A DNA stretch of 64,000 nt from Apostichopus japonicus. Taxonomy: Eukaryota > Echinodermata > Holothuroidea > Aspidochirotida > Stichopodidae. Shown here piece by piece: positions 61,901 to 64,000 of the stretch. The stretch is from the NCBI RefSeq assembly GCF_037975245.1, contig NC_092571.1:26736564-26800563 (forward strand), given 5' to 3'. Every line of letters starts with the position of its first letter. Position 1 is the stretch's first letter. The translations under genes and the position numbers were made by a program. Below the pieces are notes generated by a model that saw nothing but the letters and a program-made list of their open reading frames with translations, had not been told where the DNA came from and ran no database searches.

Positions 61901-62225
61901 TTGACTCCATCCAGAATCAAGTTCAGTGACGTCAGGAATAAAATACTGAGGTGATGCAGTAATGTACTAATTGAAGTGAAGTGATATGGAAGTAAATGCA
62001 TAACCACTAGAAATATGATGTTAACACAGACAACAACTCAATTGAGCTTAATATTACGGATACCGCCTATGCAGTGTATATATGGAATGTGTTGATTAAT
62101 ATGGAAACATATTCATCTCAACAACAGCACAATACGTTAGTCACATAAATTTCTTGCAACCAGTCTACCAATATGTTTGATGTTGATCATCAATATCATT
62201 GTAATTGTTATTTATTTTATTTTCC
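61901..62225 (+). pseudogene. decayed copy of the second Ig receptor (domain 3 and membrane segment)
   Basis: Nucleotide blocks follow 59020-59340 in order: ttcagtgacgtcaggaata (against tttagtgatattaggaatg), gatgcagtaatgtactaatt, ttaatattacggataccgcc (against tttttacggataccgga), atatggaatgtgttg (against acatacaatgtgttgg), catctcaacaacagcacaat, accagtctaccaatatgttt and gatgttgatcatcaatatca. Many indels and stops leave no usable frame. The cytoplasmic tail is not found beyond 62225. Confidence 0.8.
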
Positions 62226-62517
62226 CCGTCTCCTTCGGGCTTATTCTATTAAAAAAAAACGAGTAAAACATAGTATTGATTCTACAGTTTGCACTACCAA
62301 CTTCATGATTCAGCTAACCTTTAGCCAATAAGGTAAAATTATTTTGCATGTGACATTAATTAAGTATCTTTAGTTAATGGAAATCTAATAAGCGTAGAAG
62401 GGGACATCACATTACGAAACTTCAAATATCTGTACATTACCGTTGTAAACAAATGTACTAAACAGTACCGTACAAAATCTGAAAACTATAACGTTTTGCA
62501 AACAAGTAGTTTTCACT

Positions 62518-62560
62518 GTCGGGGCTGGCGCCCCAGCCCCCGGTTCCTACGCCCTTGAAT
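62518..62560 (-). repeat. G/C-rich element end next to the ATC array
   Basis: The minus strand reads aagggcgtaggaaccggggg followed by ctggggcgccagccccgac, a compact hairpin. The gggcgtaggaacc opening is similar to the ends of the other 'ggcgta' repeats in the window. Confidence 0.5.
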
Positions 62561-62563
62561 AGA

Positions 62564-63196
<633 letters not shown>

Positions 63197-63414
63197 GTTG
63201 GCGCGTAGCGTAATGGAGAAAATTTTGAAAAATGCCTCCCAGATTGCAGGAAATGACACTTCTCCCTTGTCTGTTTTTGTACCCGATTAATCTTCTGAAA
63301 CACATTTTTGAAGTATGTTTCATTTTGGTTCTTTATTTTTTGCCATTTTTTTTTCTTAGTCCTACTTTTTTTTCTTTTTTTTTTGCGCCGTGAATATTGG
63401 TTTCCGACGCCCCT
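63197..63414 (+). mobile_element. right half of the AGGGGCGTCGGA MITE family
   Basis: From ggttggcgcgtagcgtaatg to ccgacgcccct this follows 9755-10008 closely, with a few small gaps, including the T-rich segment and the gcgccgtgaatattggt end. The left half is replaced by the ATC array, which begins exactly where the other copy reads ccaccattggttgg. Confidence 0.85.
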
Positions 63415-63489
63415 GTATATGTAACGCGAAAAGGACAACATTATTGTGTTGTTAAAGCTAAGTTGGTTGCTGTCTAAACCAAAGTTATT

Positions 63490-63750
63490 GCTGCTATTTT
63501 AACATCTTGCTGTTGTTCGTTGATGTCTAAACTTACGCTGTCTAAAGTCATGTTGATGACTAAACGCGCGTTAACTTGTCTAAACTCACGTTGATTTCTA
63601 AACCGGTACGGTTGATGTCTAAACCCACGTTGATGTCTAAAATTTTCGTTGCTATCTAAACTTATACGGTTGATGTCTAAACTCACGTTGATGTCAAAAC
63701 TCACGCTGATGTATACACTATCGTTGATATCTAAAGTCCCGCTGTTGTAA
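63490..63750. repeat. 18-base minisatellite (GTTGATGTCTAAACTCAC)
   Basis: About a dozen imperfect units of gttgatgtctaaactcac with substitutions and short insertions. The Asp/Asn/Ile/Ser-rich frame on the minus strand is its translation. Confidence 0.9.
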
Positions 63751-63755
63751 CACAT

Positions 63756-64000
63756 TGTGAACGAACATCATTCTTTCTTTACAAAAGTTTATAACAATCA
63801 ACCGCAACCGCTTGCGTGCAGAGCTAGCAACATATACAGAGATTTTCATGCTAAATACAGCCAATGATGTTTTCTCAAATTTCCCGCGATTTGTTTGGCT
63901 AATAGTCCCTTACTCATTGTCCACTCATTGTCTGCAAACATGCTTGCATCTTCAGTGCTTAATGAACGCAAAGTATGATGGCTTAACTATGTAACGCGAG
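63756..64000. other. window end, nothing recognised
   Basis: Single-copy-looking DNA without an identifiable feature. Confidence 0.4.

Overview
This window looks like nuclear DNA of an invertebrate animal, most likely a marine deuterostome and probably an echinoderm. The genes are intron-rich with GT-AG splice sites. The intergenic DNA and introns are packed with short DNA transposons, tRNA-derived SINEs, microsatellites and G-tracts. An interstitial CCCTAA (animal-type telomeric) tract is present. The palindrome TAGGCCTA and its shorter forms recur very often, which I associate with echinoderm genomes. The phylum is an inference; no marker gene fixes it.

Five protein-coding loci can be supported. 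(1) Plus strand, 14231-19306: a six-exon OST-alpha (SLC51A-like) transporter whose 5' end is not visible. Its C-terminal tail runs into a minisatellite and ends at an apparent one-base deletion. (2) Minus strand, 34375-22432: a complete 11-exon DDX19/Dbp5-type DEAD-box helicase of 500 codons; all exon phases close. (3) Plus strand, 38414-39826: an intronless three-Ig-domain membrane receptor with an ITIM-like tail. (4) Plus strand, 44388-54625: a four-exon monocarboxylate-transporter-like (SLC16/MFS) gene of 461 codons whose last intron holds several kilobases of transposons. (5) Plus strand, 58274-59556: a second intronless three-Ig receptor with a YVNI (Grb2-type) tail motif and a frameshift. 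A decayed copy of its 3' half lies at 61901-62225. The loci share no evident pathway. The two Ig loci and the pseudogene suggest a locally expanding family of candidate immune or recognition receptors.

Layout: 1-14 kb is gene-free and repeat-rich. It holds a tandem tRNA-SINE array, a 165-bp-arm palindrome joined to a Penelope-like fragment, a small transposon carrying telomeric repeats, a dimeric higher-order satellite and AT microsatellites. 14-22 kb is the OST-alpha gene and its 3' region. 22-34 kb is the helicase, with a TTAA-flanked Kolobok-like element in one intron. 34.7-37.2 kb is a hAT-type element with a perfect 8-bp target duplication. 38-40 kb is the first Ig receptor. 42.8-43.5 kb is a SINE dimer. 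44-55 kb is the SLC16-like gene; its last intron carries a Jockey/CR1-like LINE fragment, a composite foldback element with a broken Tx1/L1-like LINE inside, and a TTAA MITE. 55-64 kb holds SINEs, the second Ig receptor, its pseudogene, a roughly 630-bp ATC array and an 18-bp minisatellite.

Exon boundaries were placed by eye from GT/AG sites, reading-frame phase and remembered family sequence. Nothing was aligned or searched.
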